Part shown: piece after piece, positions 8,133 to 16,336 of the stretch
How the letters are laid out: each line of letters begins with the position of its first letter
How positions within the stretch are numbered: position 1 is the stretch's first letter
NCBI GenBank assembly: GCA_030523615.1
Contig: JAUNIC010000014.1
Location: 1 to 32,553, forward strand
Length of the DNA: 32,553 bases
From: Bacteroidales bacterium
Lineage (GTDB): Bacteria > Bacteroidota > Bacteroidia > Bacteroidales > Bacteroidaceae
Direction of reading: 5' to 3'
The notes under the pieces: generated by a model
The model's input: only the letters and a program-made list of their open reading frames with translations
The model's database searches: none
What the model was told of the DNA's origin: nothing
Made by a program: the position numbers and the translations under genes

Positions 8133-9164
8133 GTGAACGATTTTGCACGAAGCCTTGAAAACTGGTATGCTGAATATGGTCGGACGTTGCCCTGGCGATT
8201 GACACAGGATCCGTACCGAATCTGGATTTCTGAGATTATACTTCAGCAGACGCGTGTTGCTCAAGGCATTGATTACTATAATAGATTTCTTAAGCGCTTC
8301 CCAACGGTGGAGGCGCTTGCTTTTGCTACGTCCGACGAGGTTATGCAGCAATGGGAGGGGCTTGGATACTACAGTCGTGCCCGCAATCTTCATGCGGCTG
8401 CAAAACAGATTATTGATATGGGGGCTTTCCCTCGTGATTATTCCGGTGTAAGGGCGCTTAAAGGCGTTGGGGACTATACGGCTGCAGCGATTTGTTCGTT
8501 TGCTTTCGGCTTGCCATATGCTGTAGTGGATGGAAATGTATATCGTGTCTTGTCGCGTTATTTTGGCTTGGACGCTCCGATAGATATAGCAGCAGGAAAG
8601 AAGGCTTTTGCATCGTTGGCTTCGGAGCTCCTTGATCTAAGGACCCCCGCTCTTTATAACCAAGCTATCATGGATTTCGGCGCGTTGCAATGTGTGCCGA
8701 AATCGCCAGATTGCAGCCGTTGCCCGCTGGCCGATTCTTGTGCCGCGTTTGGAGACAATAGGGTAGAGCTGCTGCCGGTTAAGAGCAAACGTACTGCCGT
8801 GAAAGAGCGTTTCTTCGCTTATATAATAATATTAGATGAGTGCAGCGTTTATATCCATCGACGTGGTGAAGGCGATATTTGGGCCGGGCTTTATGAACCG
8901 CTGGTGGTAGAGACGCCCCGAAGAGCTTCGGTGGAAGAGGTTGTGCCTCGAGGGTTCTGTATTGTAAAAGTGATAGAAGGACTCAAACATCAGTTGACAC
9001 ACCGTACGCTTTTTGCTGACGCTTATGTGGTGAAACCTGAGGAAAACAGCGTGCTTTCGACGCTTCTTCCTCCTGATTTTATAAAGGTTCCACTTGAGCG
9101 ACTCCACGACTACGCAGCCCCAAGGCTCGTCAACATTATTTACGAAAAACTAAACTTTGCTTAG
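8133..9164 (+). CDS. mutY: A/G-specific adenine glycosylase MutY
   Basis: A 343-residue base-excision-repair enzyme that removes adenine mispaired with 8-oxoguanine. The catalytic Glu34 lies in SEIILQQTRV, the helix-hairpin-helix GVGDYTA at 111-117, and the catalytic Asp133 in VVDGNVYRVLSR. The iron-sulfur ligands Cys187, Cys194, Cys197 and Cys203 have the exact 6-2-5 spacing. Residues from about 215 on form the NUDIX-like domain that recognises 8-oxoguanine. The start is GTG at 8133, giving the family N-terminus; no suitable ATG lies nearby. It is the last gene before the hairpin at 9217-9261 and begins 27 bases after the guanylyltransferase stop. Confidence 0.96.
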   Translation: MNDFARSLENWYAEYGRTLPWRLTQDPYRIWISEIILQQTRVAQGIDYYNRFLKRFPTVEALAFATSDEVMQQWEGLGYYSRARNLHAAAKQIIDMGAFPRDYSGVRALKGVGDYTAAAICSFAFGLPYAVVDGNVYRVLSRYFGLDAPIDIAAGKKAFASLASELLDLRTPALYNQAIMDFGALQCVPKSPDCSRCPLADSCAAFGDNRVELLPVKSKRTAVKERFFAYIIILDECSVYIHRRGEGDIWAGLYEPLVVETPRRASVEEVVPRGFCIVKVIEGLKHQLTHRTLFADAYVVKPEENSVLSTLLPPDFIKVPLERLHDYAAPRLVNIIYEKLNFA

Positions 9165-9216
9165 TTTTAGAATTATTACCTTGACGATCTGTTAAAAGGA
9201 TAAGTTAGGGCATTGA

Positions 9217-9261
9217 AAAAGAGAACACTGCAGATATGATCACTGCGGTGTTCTCTTTTGT
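9217..9261. terminator. Bidirectional terminator between mutY and fmt
   Basis: A stem with arms AAAAGAGAACAC and GTGTTCTCTTTT, with an inner GCAG/CTGC pairing, is flanked by A and T runs. It lies between two converging genes and can terminate both. Confidence 0.85.
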
Positions 9262-9285
9262 TTGAGACATGATGGTCTTTGTAAA

Positions 9286-10260
9286 CTATTCTACACGGAG
9301 TTCGCCTTCGGTGTGGAAGCCGCGAAGGAAATCTTCGGTGCTCATTCGCTTCTTGCCGGCCAATTGGATGACGTTCAGGTGAAGGTAGCCGTCAGATGTG
9401 GCTACTTTCATCGTACGCTTTCCGTCGATGATAACAGTGCCGACAGCCTCTTCTGGGGCTCCAGTCTCTTCCTTCTCAGCTCCGTAAACTTTCAGAACCT
9501 GGTGTTTGCCGTTCGGCATGACGAGCTCGGTCCAAGCGGTAGGGTAGGGCGAAAGGCCGCGGATAAAGTCGTAGACGTGTTTGGTGGAAAGCGACCAATC
9601 AATACGGCATGTTTCTTTGAAAATTTTGGGAGCAGGACGCAGAGGCTCGTCTGTTGTCAATTCGCTCTGCGGAATAGGCAGGATTGTACCTGCGATGATG
9701 TTGTCGACGGTTTCGGTGACGAGCTTGGCGCCGAGCATCATGAGTTTGTCGTGTACGTCTTCCACGTTGTCTGTGTCAAGGATGGGTACAGGCACGCGTT
9801 GGATAACTCGTCCCGTGTCAATGTCGTGGTCAAGGAAGAATGTCGTAATGCCAGTCTCTTTGTCACCGTTGATGATTGCCCAGTTGATGGGGGCGGCTCC
9901 ACGGTATTGGGGGAGAAGGGCGGCGTGAAGATTGAATGTGCCATGAGGCGGCATGTTCCATACCACCTCGGGGAGCATGCGGAAAGCCACGACGATTTGC
10001 AGGTCCGCCTTCCAAGCACGGAGTTTTTCGAGGAATTCCGGGTCTTTCAGTTTCTCGGGCTGAAGGACGGGCAAATCGTGTTCTACAGCGTATTTCTTGA
10101 CAGCTGATTGCGACAATTCGGTCTGGTGGCGTCCCATGGGCTTGTCGGGCATAGTAACTACGCCGACAACATTGTAACCACCTTCTACAAGAGCTTTTAG
10201 ACTCTCAACTGCAAAGTCGGGAGTGCCCATAAATACTATTTTGAACGTTTCTTTTGTCAT
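9286..10260 (-). CDS. fmt: Methionyl-tRNA formyltransferase
   Basis: A 324-residue enzyme that formylates initiator Met-tRNA using 10-formyl-tetrahydrofolate. The N-terminal Rossmann domain begins KIVFMGTPDFAV. The catalytic residues Asn110 and His112 (FNLHAALLPQYRGAAP) and Asp148 (DIDTG) have the same spacing as in E. coli Fmt. The C-terminal OB-like tRNA-binding domain covers about residues 205-324. The ATG at 10260 is chosen because it gives the family N-terminus and lies just after a -7 box; the longer open frame runs through the promoter. It converges on mutY with a shared terminator and diverges from tig. Confidence 0.96.
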   Translation of the reverse strand: MTKETFKIVFMGTPDFAVESLKALVEGGYNVVGVVTMPDKPMGRHQTELSQSAVKKYAVEHDLPVLQPEKLKDPEFLEKLRAWKADLQIVVAFRMLPEVVWNMPPHGTFNLHAALLPQYRGAAPINWAIINGDKETGITTFFLDHDIDTGRVIQRVPVPILDTDNVEDVHDKLMMLGAKLVTETVDNIIAGTILPIPQSELTTDEPLRPAPKIFKETCRIDWSLSTKHVYDFIRGLSPYPTAWTELVMPNGKHQVLKVYGAEKEETGAPEEAVGTVIIDGKRTMKVATSDGYLHLNVIQLAGKKRMSTEDFLRGFHTEGELRVE

Positions 10261-10278
10261 ATTTTTCAAATTTTTCGG

Positions 10279-10286
10279 CAAAGATA
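10279..10286 (-). promoter_or_regulatory. -7 box of the fmt promoter
   Basis: TATCTTTG on the minus strand matches TAnnTTTG, 18 bases before the fmt ATG. The upstream -33 region is T-rich rather than a clear TTG. Confidence 0.5.
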
Positions 10287-10384
10287 CGTCTTTTTTGCGA
10301 AAAAAGCAGTAAATTTGCACCGCAAAAATGTGCAGAAGGCGTTCTTTTCGACAGAAATGCTCGACAAACATGCAGTGGCACAGA

Positions 10385-10418
10385 TTTTGCTATGAGGATT
10401 TTTCGAATTATAAGTTGA
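10385..10418 (+). promoter_or_regulatory. Candidate tig promoter and A-rich leader
   Basis: TTTTG at 10385-10389, a 21-base spacer and TAAGTTGA at 10411-10418 loosely match the Bacteroidota consensus. The 68 bases that follow before the tig ATG are A/C-rich and look unstructured, as is usual for highly expressed genes that lack a Shine-Dalgarno site. Confidence 0.35.
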
Positions 10419-10486
10419 CAGCAGCTTATCGAATCAATCGCTAAGAATCACAATAATAATAACAAAATACAAACAACAACAAACCC

Positions 10487-11845
10487 ATGAATATCTCACT
10501 CGAAAAGACTGGCGTAACCGCAGTCGTCACCGTACAGATGGAGAAGGCTGACTATCAGGATGCCGTCAAGAAAGAACTCAAGAATATCGCTACCAAGGCA
10601 GAAATGCCCGGTTTCCGTAAGGGTAAGGTTCCCTTCGGCTTCGTACAGAAGCGCTTCGGCGTTCAGGTTAAGGCTGACGAGATCAACAAGATTCTCGGTA
10701 CCAAGCTTATGGAGTACATCCGCGAGAATAACGTAAACGTACTCGGCGAGCCCATGCCTTCACTTACTCAGGAGCCCATTGACATCGAAAAGGAAGACGA
10801 CTTCGCTTTCAAGTTTGATCTCGCTCTCGCTCCCGAGTTCGAGTGCAAGCTTGATGCTAACGACTCTGTAGATTACTACGACATCGAAGTAACCGACGAG
10901 CAGCTCGACGCTCAGGTGAAGATGTTTGCTCAGCAGGCAGGTCACCCCGAGAACGTTGAAGATTATCAGGATCGCTACATTCTCCGTGGTGCTCTCGCAG
11001 AGCAGGATGCTGAAGGTAACATCCTCGAAGGCGGTATCAGCGTAGAGAAGGCCAGCCTCATGCCCGCTTACTTCAAGGGTGAAGCACAGAAGGCTCTCTT
11101 CGAAGGCGCTAAGGTAGGCGATGTCCTCACCATCAACCCCGCTGAAGCTTATGACAACAACGAAAATGAACTCGCCGCTCTCCTCAAGATCGAGAAGGAG
11201 CAGGTTGCTGAGCACAAGGGCAACTTCACCTTCCAAGTTGAAGAAATCAGCCGCTTCGTTCCCGCTGAAATGAATCAGGAGTTCTTCGATCGCGTATTCG
11301 AAGAAGGCGAAGTGAAGAGCGAAGAAGAGTTCCGCGTAAAGGTTCGCGAGCTCATGGTTACCCAGCACGTTGCCGATAGCGACTACAAGTTCCTCATCGA
11401 TGTTCGCAAGTACTGCGAAGAGAAGGTGGGCGAACTCGAATTCCCCTTCGAACTTCTCAAGCGTTTCATGATCTCTCAGAACCAGGATCAGGAGAATCCC
11501 GAAGAATTCGTAGAGAAGAACTTCGACCGCAGCATCGTAGAACTCAAGTGGCACCTCATCAAGGAGCAGCTCGTTGCAGCTAACGAGGTGAAGATTGAAG
11601 ATAACGACGTGAAGGAGCAGGCTCTCAAGGCTACCCGCTTCCAGTTCATGCAGTATGGTATGAACAACATCCCCGAAGAGTACGTTGAGCAGTATGCTAA
11701 CGAAATGCTCAAGAACCAGCAGCAGGTTCAGGGTCTCGTAGAGCGTGCTATCGATGAGAAGCTCGCCGCAGCCCTCAAGAACGTGGTTGCTCTCAACCAC
11801 AAGAGCGTTAGCGTTGAAGATTTTCAGAAAATGTTTGAGGCTTAA
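10487..11845 (+). CDS. tig: Trigger factor chaperone
   Basis: A 452-residue ribosome-associated chaperone that binds nascent chains at the exit tunnel. The ribosome-binding signature GFRKGKVP is at residues 42-49, and the N-terminal domain covers about 1-145. The middle part, about 150-255, sits where the FKBP-type isomerase domain lies in other bacteria, but I cannot see a convincing set of FKBP active-site residues. The C-terminal half is long, helical and very Glu/Lys-rich, like the substrate-cradling arms. Codon use is strongly biased (CTC, AAG, GAA, CGC, GTT), which suggests high expression. It heads the tig-clpP-clpX cluster. Confidence 0.95.
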   Translation: MNISLEKTGVTAVVTVQMEKADYQDAVKKELKNIATKAEMPGFRKGKVPFGFVQKRFGVQVKADEINKILGTKLMEYIRENNVNVLGEPMPSLTQEPIDIEKEDDFAFKFDLALAPEFECKLDANDSVDYYDIEVTDEQLDAQVKMFAQQAGHPENVEDYQDRYILRGALAEQDAEGNILEGGISVEKASLMPAYFKGEAQKALFEGAKVGDVLTINPAEAYDNNENELAALLKIEKEQVAEHKGNFTFQVEEISRFVPAEMNQEFFDRVFEEGEVKSEEEFRVKVRELMVTQHVADSDYKFLIDVRKYCEEKVGELEFPFELLKRFMISQNQDQENPEEFVEKNFDRSIVELKWHLIKEQLVAANEVKIEDNDVKEQALKATRFQFMQYGMNNIPEEYVEQYANEMLKNQQQVQGLVERAIDEKLAAALKNVVALNHKSVSVEDFQKMFEA

Positions 11846-11878
11846 TTGATAGAAGCCAAACTTTCGAAACGTCATTAG

Positions 11879-11925
11879 AGGTGTATGAGACAAACGCACA
11901 ATCATTGTCGTTGCCTCATACACCT
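11879..11925. terminator. Long hairpin between tig and clpP
   Basis: The arms AGGTGTATGAG (11879-11889) and CTCATACACCT (11915-11925) pair perfectly, and inner segments (CAAACG with CGTTG, ACAA with TTGT) extend the stem almost to a three-base loop. No T run follows, so it may be a weak terminator, a processing site or an RNA stabiliser rather than a classic terminator. Confidence 0.65.
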
Positions 11926-11940
11926 CATATATTAAATTTA
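11911..11940 (+). promoter_or_regulatory. Candidate clpP promoter overlapping the hairpin
   Basis: TTG at 11911-11913, a 19-base spacer and TAAATTTA at 11933-11940 match the consensus except for the final base. The -33 element and spacer overlap the 3' arm of the upstream hairpin. The clpP ATG is 14 bases beyond the box. Confidence 0.35.
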
Positions 11941-11954
11941 CTTATATAAAGCAA

Positions 11955-12620
11955 ATGATGAACGACTTTCAAAAATTCGCAACAAAGCACGTTGGTATTA
12001 ACTCTATGGTTCTTGACGATGTAGTTCGTGCCCAGAATCAGTACCTCAATCCCTATATCCTCGAAGAACGTCAGCTCAACGTGACCCAGATGGATGTATT
12101 TAGCCGCCTCATGGCTGACCGCATCATCTTTCTCGGCACCGAGATTGATGACTATACCGCCAACACCCTTCAAGCGCAGCTCCTCTATCTTGACTCTACC
12201 GATCCTGGTAAGGACATCAGCATCTATGTGAATAGTCCTGGCGGCAGCGTGTATGCAGGTCTCGGCATTTACGACACTATGCAGTTCATTCAGAGCGACG
12301 TTGCCACCATATGCACCGGTTGCGCTGCGTCAATGGCTGCTGTACTTCTCGTTGCTGGTAAGGAAGGCAAGCGTAGCGCTCTCCCTCACAGCCGCGTAAT
12401 GATTCATCAGCCCCTTGGCGGTGCTCGTGGTCAGGCCAGTGATATCGAAATCACGGCTCGCGAGATTATGAAGCTGAAGAAGGAACTCTATACCATCATC
12501 AGCGAACATAGTCATACCGAGTTCGATAAGGTGTGGGCCGATAGCGACCGTGACTACTGGATGACTGCCCAGGAAGCCAAGGAATATGGTATGATTGACA
12601 ACGTGCTTCAGCGTAAGTAG
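11955..12620 (+). CDS. clpP: ATP-dependent Clp protease proteolytic subunit
   Basis: A 221-residue serine peptidase that forms the tetradecameric degradation chamber used by ClpX. The catalytic triad is complete: Ser126 (CAASMAAV), His151 (VMIHQPLGG) and Asp200 (DRDYWM), each shifted by 15 from the E. coli numbering. YVNSPGGSV is the substrate-groove/oxyanion segment. The N-terminus is about 15 residues longer than E. coli ClpP, plausibly a propeptide. Two ATG codons are adjacent (11955 and 11958), and either could be used. clpX follows after only 5 bases, so translation is probably coupled. Confidence 0.97.
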   Translation: MMNDFQKFATKHVGINSMVLDDVVRAQNQYLNPYILEERQLNVTQMDVFSRLMADRIIFLGTEIDDYTANTLQAQLLYLDSTDPGKDISIYVNSPGGSVYAGLGIYDTMQFIQSDVATICTGCAASMAAVLLVAGKEGKRSALPHSRVMIHQPLGGARGQASDIEITAREIMKLKKELYTIISEHSHTEFDKVWADSDRDYWMTAQEAKEYGMIDNVLQRK

Positions 12621-12625
12621 TCTCT

Positions 12626-13855
12626 ATGGCAAGAAGAGTACAAGAAGACCACTGCTCCTTCTGTGGCCGAGGCGCCTCGGAAGTCGGACTTATCATCAGC
12701 GGCATGAACGGCTTTATCTGCAATGATTGTGTGGATCAGGCTCGTCGCATTGTCGCTGAGCAGATGGGTCAAAAGCAAAAATCTGTCGTGGCGGAAGAGA
12801 TTGGCAAGTTGCCTACGCCCAAGGAGATTAAGGAATATCTGGACAACTACGTAATCGGTCAGGACGCAGCCAAGAAATATCTGTCTGTAGCTGTCTATAA
12901 CCACTACAAACGTATCCTGCAGGATCCTGAGAATAAGGATAGTGTGGAGATTGAGAAGAGTAACATCATCATGGTGGGCTCCACGGGTACAGGCAAGACT
13001 CTTCTTGCTCGTACCATTGCTCGCCTACTCAAGGTTCCCTTCACCATTGTTGACGCAACTGTCTTTACCGAAGCCGGTTATGTGGGTGAGGATGTAGAAA
13101 GCATCCTTTCACGTCTGCTTCAAGAGGCTGACTTTGATCTAGAAAAGACGCAACGCGGTATAGTTTTCATTGACGAAATCGATAAGATTGCGCGCAAAAG
13201 CGACAATCCCTCCATCACTCGCGACGTAAGTGGAGAAGGTGTTCAGCAAGGTTTGCTGAAGCTTCTTGAAGGCAGCGTTGTCAATGTGCCCCCAAAGGGA
13301 GGACGTAAACATCCTGACCAGGACTACGTGCATGTTGATACCCGCAACATCCTCTTCATATGTGGTGGTGCTTTCGATGGCATTGAGAAGAAGATTGCGC
13401 AGCGCTTGAATACCCACACAGTGGGTTACAACTCTGTGCAGAACATGATGAAGATCGATCCTAATGATCTTATGCAATATGTTGAGCCTCAGGATCTCAA
13501 GTCTTTCGGACTTATCCCGGAGATTATCGGACGTCTGCCCGTGCTTACCTATCTCAACCCGCTCGATCGTACAGCTTTGCGCAACATTCTCACCGAGCCT
13601 AAGAACTCGATTGTGAAGCAGTACATCCGTCTGTTCGAAATGGACGGGGTAAAACTAACCTTCGAGGATGCCACGCTTGACTATATTGTCGACAAAGCAG
13701 TTGAGTACAAACTGGGAGCTCGTGGTTTGCGTAGCATTGTCGAAAGCATCATGATAGATGCCATGTACAACGCTCCATCCTCAGAAGAAAAGGAGTTTGT
13801 GGTAACTCCCGAGTATGCACGCTCTCAATTTGAGAAAACGACCCAAGTTCATTAG
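12626..13855 (+). CDS. clpX: ATP-dependent Clp protease ATP-binding subunit ClpX
   Basis: A 409-residue AAA+ unfoldase that feeds proteins to ClpP. The N-terminal zinc-binding domain has Cys10, Cys13, Cys32 and Cys35. Walker A is GSTGTGKT at 118-125, the substrate-gripping pore loop GYVG is at 151-154, Walker B is FIDEID at 181-186 and the second pore element RKH is at 227-229. The sensor region GRLPV and a C-terminal small domain follow. At the position of the ClpP-docking IGF tripeptide the sequence reads VGY (266-268). A hairpin terminator lies about 40 bases downstream. Confidence 0.97.
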   Translation: MARRVQEDHCSFCGRGASEVGLIISGMNGFICNDCVDQARRIVAEQMGQKQKSVVAEEIGKLPTPKEIKEYLDNYVIGQDAAKKYLSVAVYNHYKRILQDPENKDSVEIEKSNIIMVGSTGTGKTLLARTIARLLKVPFTIVDATVFTEAGYVGEDVESILSRLLQEADFDLEKTQRGIVFIDEIDKIARKSDNPSITRDVSGEGVQQGLLKLLEGSVVNVPPKGGRKHPDQDYVHVDTRNILFICGGAFDGIEKKIAQRLNTHTVGYNSVQNMMKIDPNDLMQYVEPQDLKSFGLIPEIIGRLPVLTYLNPLDRTALRNILTEPKNSIVKQYIRLFEMDGVKLTFEDATLDYIVDKAVEYKLGARGLRSIVESIMIDAMYNAPSSEEKEFVVTPEYARSQFEKTTQVH

Positions 13856-13894
13856 AATTACCACTTGTACAAAGAAAAAACAAGGAAAATAAAG

Positions 13895-13923
13895 AAAAAT
13901 GCGCGTTTTGCGCATTTTTTTTT
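13895..13923 (+). terminator. Rho-independent terminator after clpX
   Basis: The arms AAAAATGCGC and GCGCATTTTT pair around a short GTTTT loop and are followed by a run of T. It ends the tig-clpP-clpX transcription unit. Confidence 0.85.
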
Positions 13924-13930
13924 GTAAAAG

Positions 13931-13963
13931 TTTGGGTTATTCCAAAGATTGTTGCTAACTTTG
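13931..13963 (+). promoter_or_regulatory. Bacteroidota promoter of recQ
   Basis: TTTG at 13931-13934, a 21-base spacer and TAACTTTG at 13956-13963 match the consensus at both boxes. The recQ ATG is 32 bases beyond the -7 box. Confidence 0.75.
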
Positions 13964-13995
13964 CGTAAGTTTAAAAAATCACCCAACTTTTCCCT

Positions 13996-16179
13996 ATGAG
14001 TAACGATGTTAACCTTTACGAACCGCTGAAGAAGTATTTCGGCTTTGATGCATTCAAAGACAGCCAGGAAACGATTATTCGTTCCCTTCTCGACGGTAAA
14101 GACGTATTTGTCCTAATGCCCACAGGTGGCGGTAAGTCTCTATGCTACCAGTTGCCCGCGCTCATTATGGACGGTGTTGCCATCGTGATCTCGCCTCTCA
14201 TCGCTTTAATGAAGAATCAGGTGGATGCCGTACGCCAAACAAGTGAAGATGATGGCATTGCGCATTACCTCAATTCTTCTCTCACTAAGACGCAGGTGGA
14301 TCGCGTGAAGCAAGACATCGTTGAGGGAAAAACGAAGCTCTTGTATGTGGCTCCCGAATCGCTGACGAAGGAGGATAATATAGAGTTCCTTAAGTCGGTG
14401 AAGGTATCCTTCTACGCTGTAGATGAGGCACATTGTATTTCAGAATGGGGACACGACTTCCGTCCTGAGTACCGCAAGATACGTCCAATCATTAACAAAA
14501 TCGGAAACGCTCCTGTCATTGCGCTTACAGCTACAGCCACAGAGAAGGTACGTACCGACATTAAGAAGAGCCTTGGCATCGCTGATGCTCTTGAGTTTAA
14601 GAGCTCGTTCAATCGTCCGAACCTTTATTATGAAGTTCGCCAGAAGAATCAAAACATTGATCGCGACATCATAAAGTTCATTAAGCAACATAAGGGCGTC
14701 AGTGGCATCATCTATTGTCTAAGCCGCAAGAAAGTGGAAGAATTGGCAGAGATTCTGCTTACTAACGACATCAAGGCCGCTCCTTACCATGCTGGCCTTG
14801 ATAGCCAGACACGTTCTCAGACTCAGGACGACTTCTTGATGGAGTCCATCGATGTCATTGTTGCCACGATAGCTTTCGGTATGGGCATCGACAAGCCTGA
14901 TGTACGATTTGTCATCCACTACGATATTCCCAAGAGCCTCGAAGGTTACTACCAGGAGACTGGTCGTGCCGGACGTGATGGTGGCGAAGGCACTTGCCTC
15001 GCATTTTACTCTTACAAAGACCTTCAGAAGTTAGAAAAGTTCATGGAAGGCAAGCCGGTCAGTGAGCAAGACATAGGCAAGCAACTCCTCAAGGAAACCG
15101 CTGCTTATGCTGAGTCTGCCGTTTGTCGCCGCAAGTTGCTGCTTCACTATTTTGGTGAGAGCTATAAGAAGGCCAACTGCGGAAACTGTGACAATTGTAA
15201 TAATCCTAAAAAGCAAGTGGAAGCAAAAGAACACTTATGTAAAGTCCTCGAGGTTATTCTCGATACAAAGGAGGATTTCCGCGATGACTATATAAAAGAT
15301 ATACTATTAGGCAATGCCACTGAAGAAGTGCTTGCCCATAACCATGATGATATTGATGGATTCGGCTGTGCCGATGACAACGAAGACGAACACCTCTGGA
15401 ATGCTGTAATACGCCAAGCAATTATTGCAGGTTACATCTCGAAGGATGTTGACAATTATGGCGTTCTCAAAGTTACTCCTGCCGGAAAGAAATACCTGAA
15501 GAATCCCTCAAGCTTCAAGATCGTTGAGGACAATGAGTTCTCCGATGTCGTTGAAGATGCTCCCCTGCAGAGTGGTGCTGCCAGTGCGCTTGACCCCGTG
15601 CTCTACACCATGCTTAAAGATCTCCGCAAGAAGATGGCAAAAGACAAGGACGTTCCTCCCTATGTCATTTTTCAGGATGCATCGCTTGAGGCCATGGCCA
15701 CGATTTATCCCCAGACCGTAGAAGAACTACAGAACATCCCCGGTGTCGGAGCAGGAAAGGCTAAACGCTACGGAAAGGAATTCTGCGAACTCATTCATCA
15801 CCATTGTGAGGAGAATGAAATTGAACGCCCCGAAGACATCCGCATACGTACCGTTGCGAAAAAGTCTCAGCTAAAAGTCTATATCATCCAGAGCATCGAC
15901 CGTAAGGTTGCACTCGACGATATCGCTCTTGCCAAAGGCATTGATTTCGACGACCTTCTTGACGAGATTGACGCCATCGTATACAGTGGCACGAAATTAA
16001 ATATAGACTACTTCATTGAAGAAGTCATGGACGATGACCACGTCGATGAAATCTATGAGTATTTCCAGAATTCTGAGACCGATCACATGGCCGAGGCCAT
16101 AGCTGAACTCGGCGACGAGTATGAGGAAGACGAAATTCGTCTCGTCCGCATCAAGTTCATCTCAGAGATGGCCAATTAA
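13996..16179 (+). CDS. recQ: ATP-dependent DNA helicase RecQ
   Basis: A 727-residue 3'-5' DNA helicase acting in recombination and fork repair. Walker A PTGGGKS is at 42-48, the DEAH box at 143-146 is followed by the aromatic-rich loop CISEWGHDFRPEY, and the second RecA domain carries ETGRAGRDG. A zinc-binding segment near residues 378-400 has the C...CGNCDNC pattern. The HRDC domain (about 535-615) includes IPGVGAGKAKRYG. About 100 acidic residues follow, resembling the helix-turn-helix tail of Bacteroidota RecQ. It has its own promoter just after the clpX terminator. A 157-base gap separates it from glnS. Confidence 0.96.
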   Translation: MSNDVNLYEPLKKYFGFDAFKDSQETIIRSLLDGKDVFVLMPTGGGKSLCYQLPALIMDGVAIVISPLIALMKNQVDAVRQTSEDDGIAHYLNSSLTKTQVDRVKQDIVEGKTKLLYVAPESLTKEDNIEFLKSVKVSFYAVDEAHCISEWGHDFRPEYRKIRPIINKIGNAPVIALTATATEKVRTDIKKSLGIADALEFKSSFNRPNLYYEVRQKNQNIDRDIIKFIKQHKGVSGIIYCLSRKKVEELAEILLTNDIKAAPYHAGLDSQTRSQTQDDFLMESIDVIVATIAFGMGIDKPDVRFVIHYDIPKSLEGYYQETGRAGRDGGEGTCLAFYSYKDLQKLEKFMEGKPVSEQDIGKQLLKETAAYAESAVCRRKLLLHYFGESYKKANCGNCDNCNNPKKQVEAKEHLCKVLEVILDTKEDFRDDYIKDILLGNATEEVLAHNHDDIDGFGCADDNEDEHLWNAVIRQAIIAGYISKDVDNYGVLKVTPAGKKYLKNPSSFKIVEDNEFSDVVEDAPLQSGAASALDPVLYTMLKDLRKKMAKDKDVPPYVIFQDASLEAMATIYPQTVEELQNIPGVGAGKAKRYGKEFCELIHHHCEENEIERPEDIRIRTVAKKSQLKVYIIQSIDRKVALDDIALAKGIDFDDLLDEIDAIVYSGTKLNIDYFIEEVMDDDHVDEIYEYFQNSETDHMAEAIAELGDEYEEDEIRLVRIKFISEMAN

Positions 16180-16252
16180 TTCTCAGAAATATACGGTAAA
16201 ACTGCGGTGATTTGCGTTCTGAATCCGCGCGTGCAGAAAATTGCAAGAGCGC

Positions 16253-16268
16253 ATGCAAAAGTTTGCAT
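16253..16268. repeat. Palindrome in the recQ-glnS gap
   Basis: ATGCAAA-AG-TTTGCAT is a perfect 7-bp inverted repeat with a two-base centre, 68 bases before the glnS ATG. Nearby GTGCAGAAAA (16231) and ATGCAGAAAA (16275) form a near-direct repeat around it. It could be an operator; I see no clear promoter in this gap. Confidence 0.4.
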
Positions 16269-16336
16269 CCACACATGCAGAAAACCGAACTTCTCAAGAA
16301 ACGACACTAAAGCTATACAAGTTCATCCACACACTT

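Noticed and set aside
7164..8393. Minus-strand open frame across manC and mutY
   Set aside because: It is antisense to two well-supported genes and lacks any domain.
10760..11923. Long minus-strand open frame opposite tig (387 codons)
   Set aside because: The Leu/Glu/Val-rich composition is the mirror of biased tig codons; no family motif and no promoter are visible.
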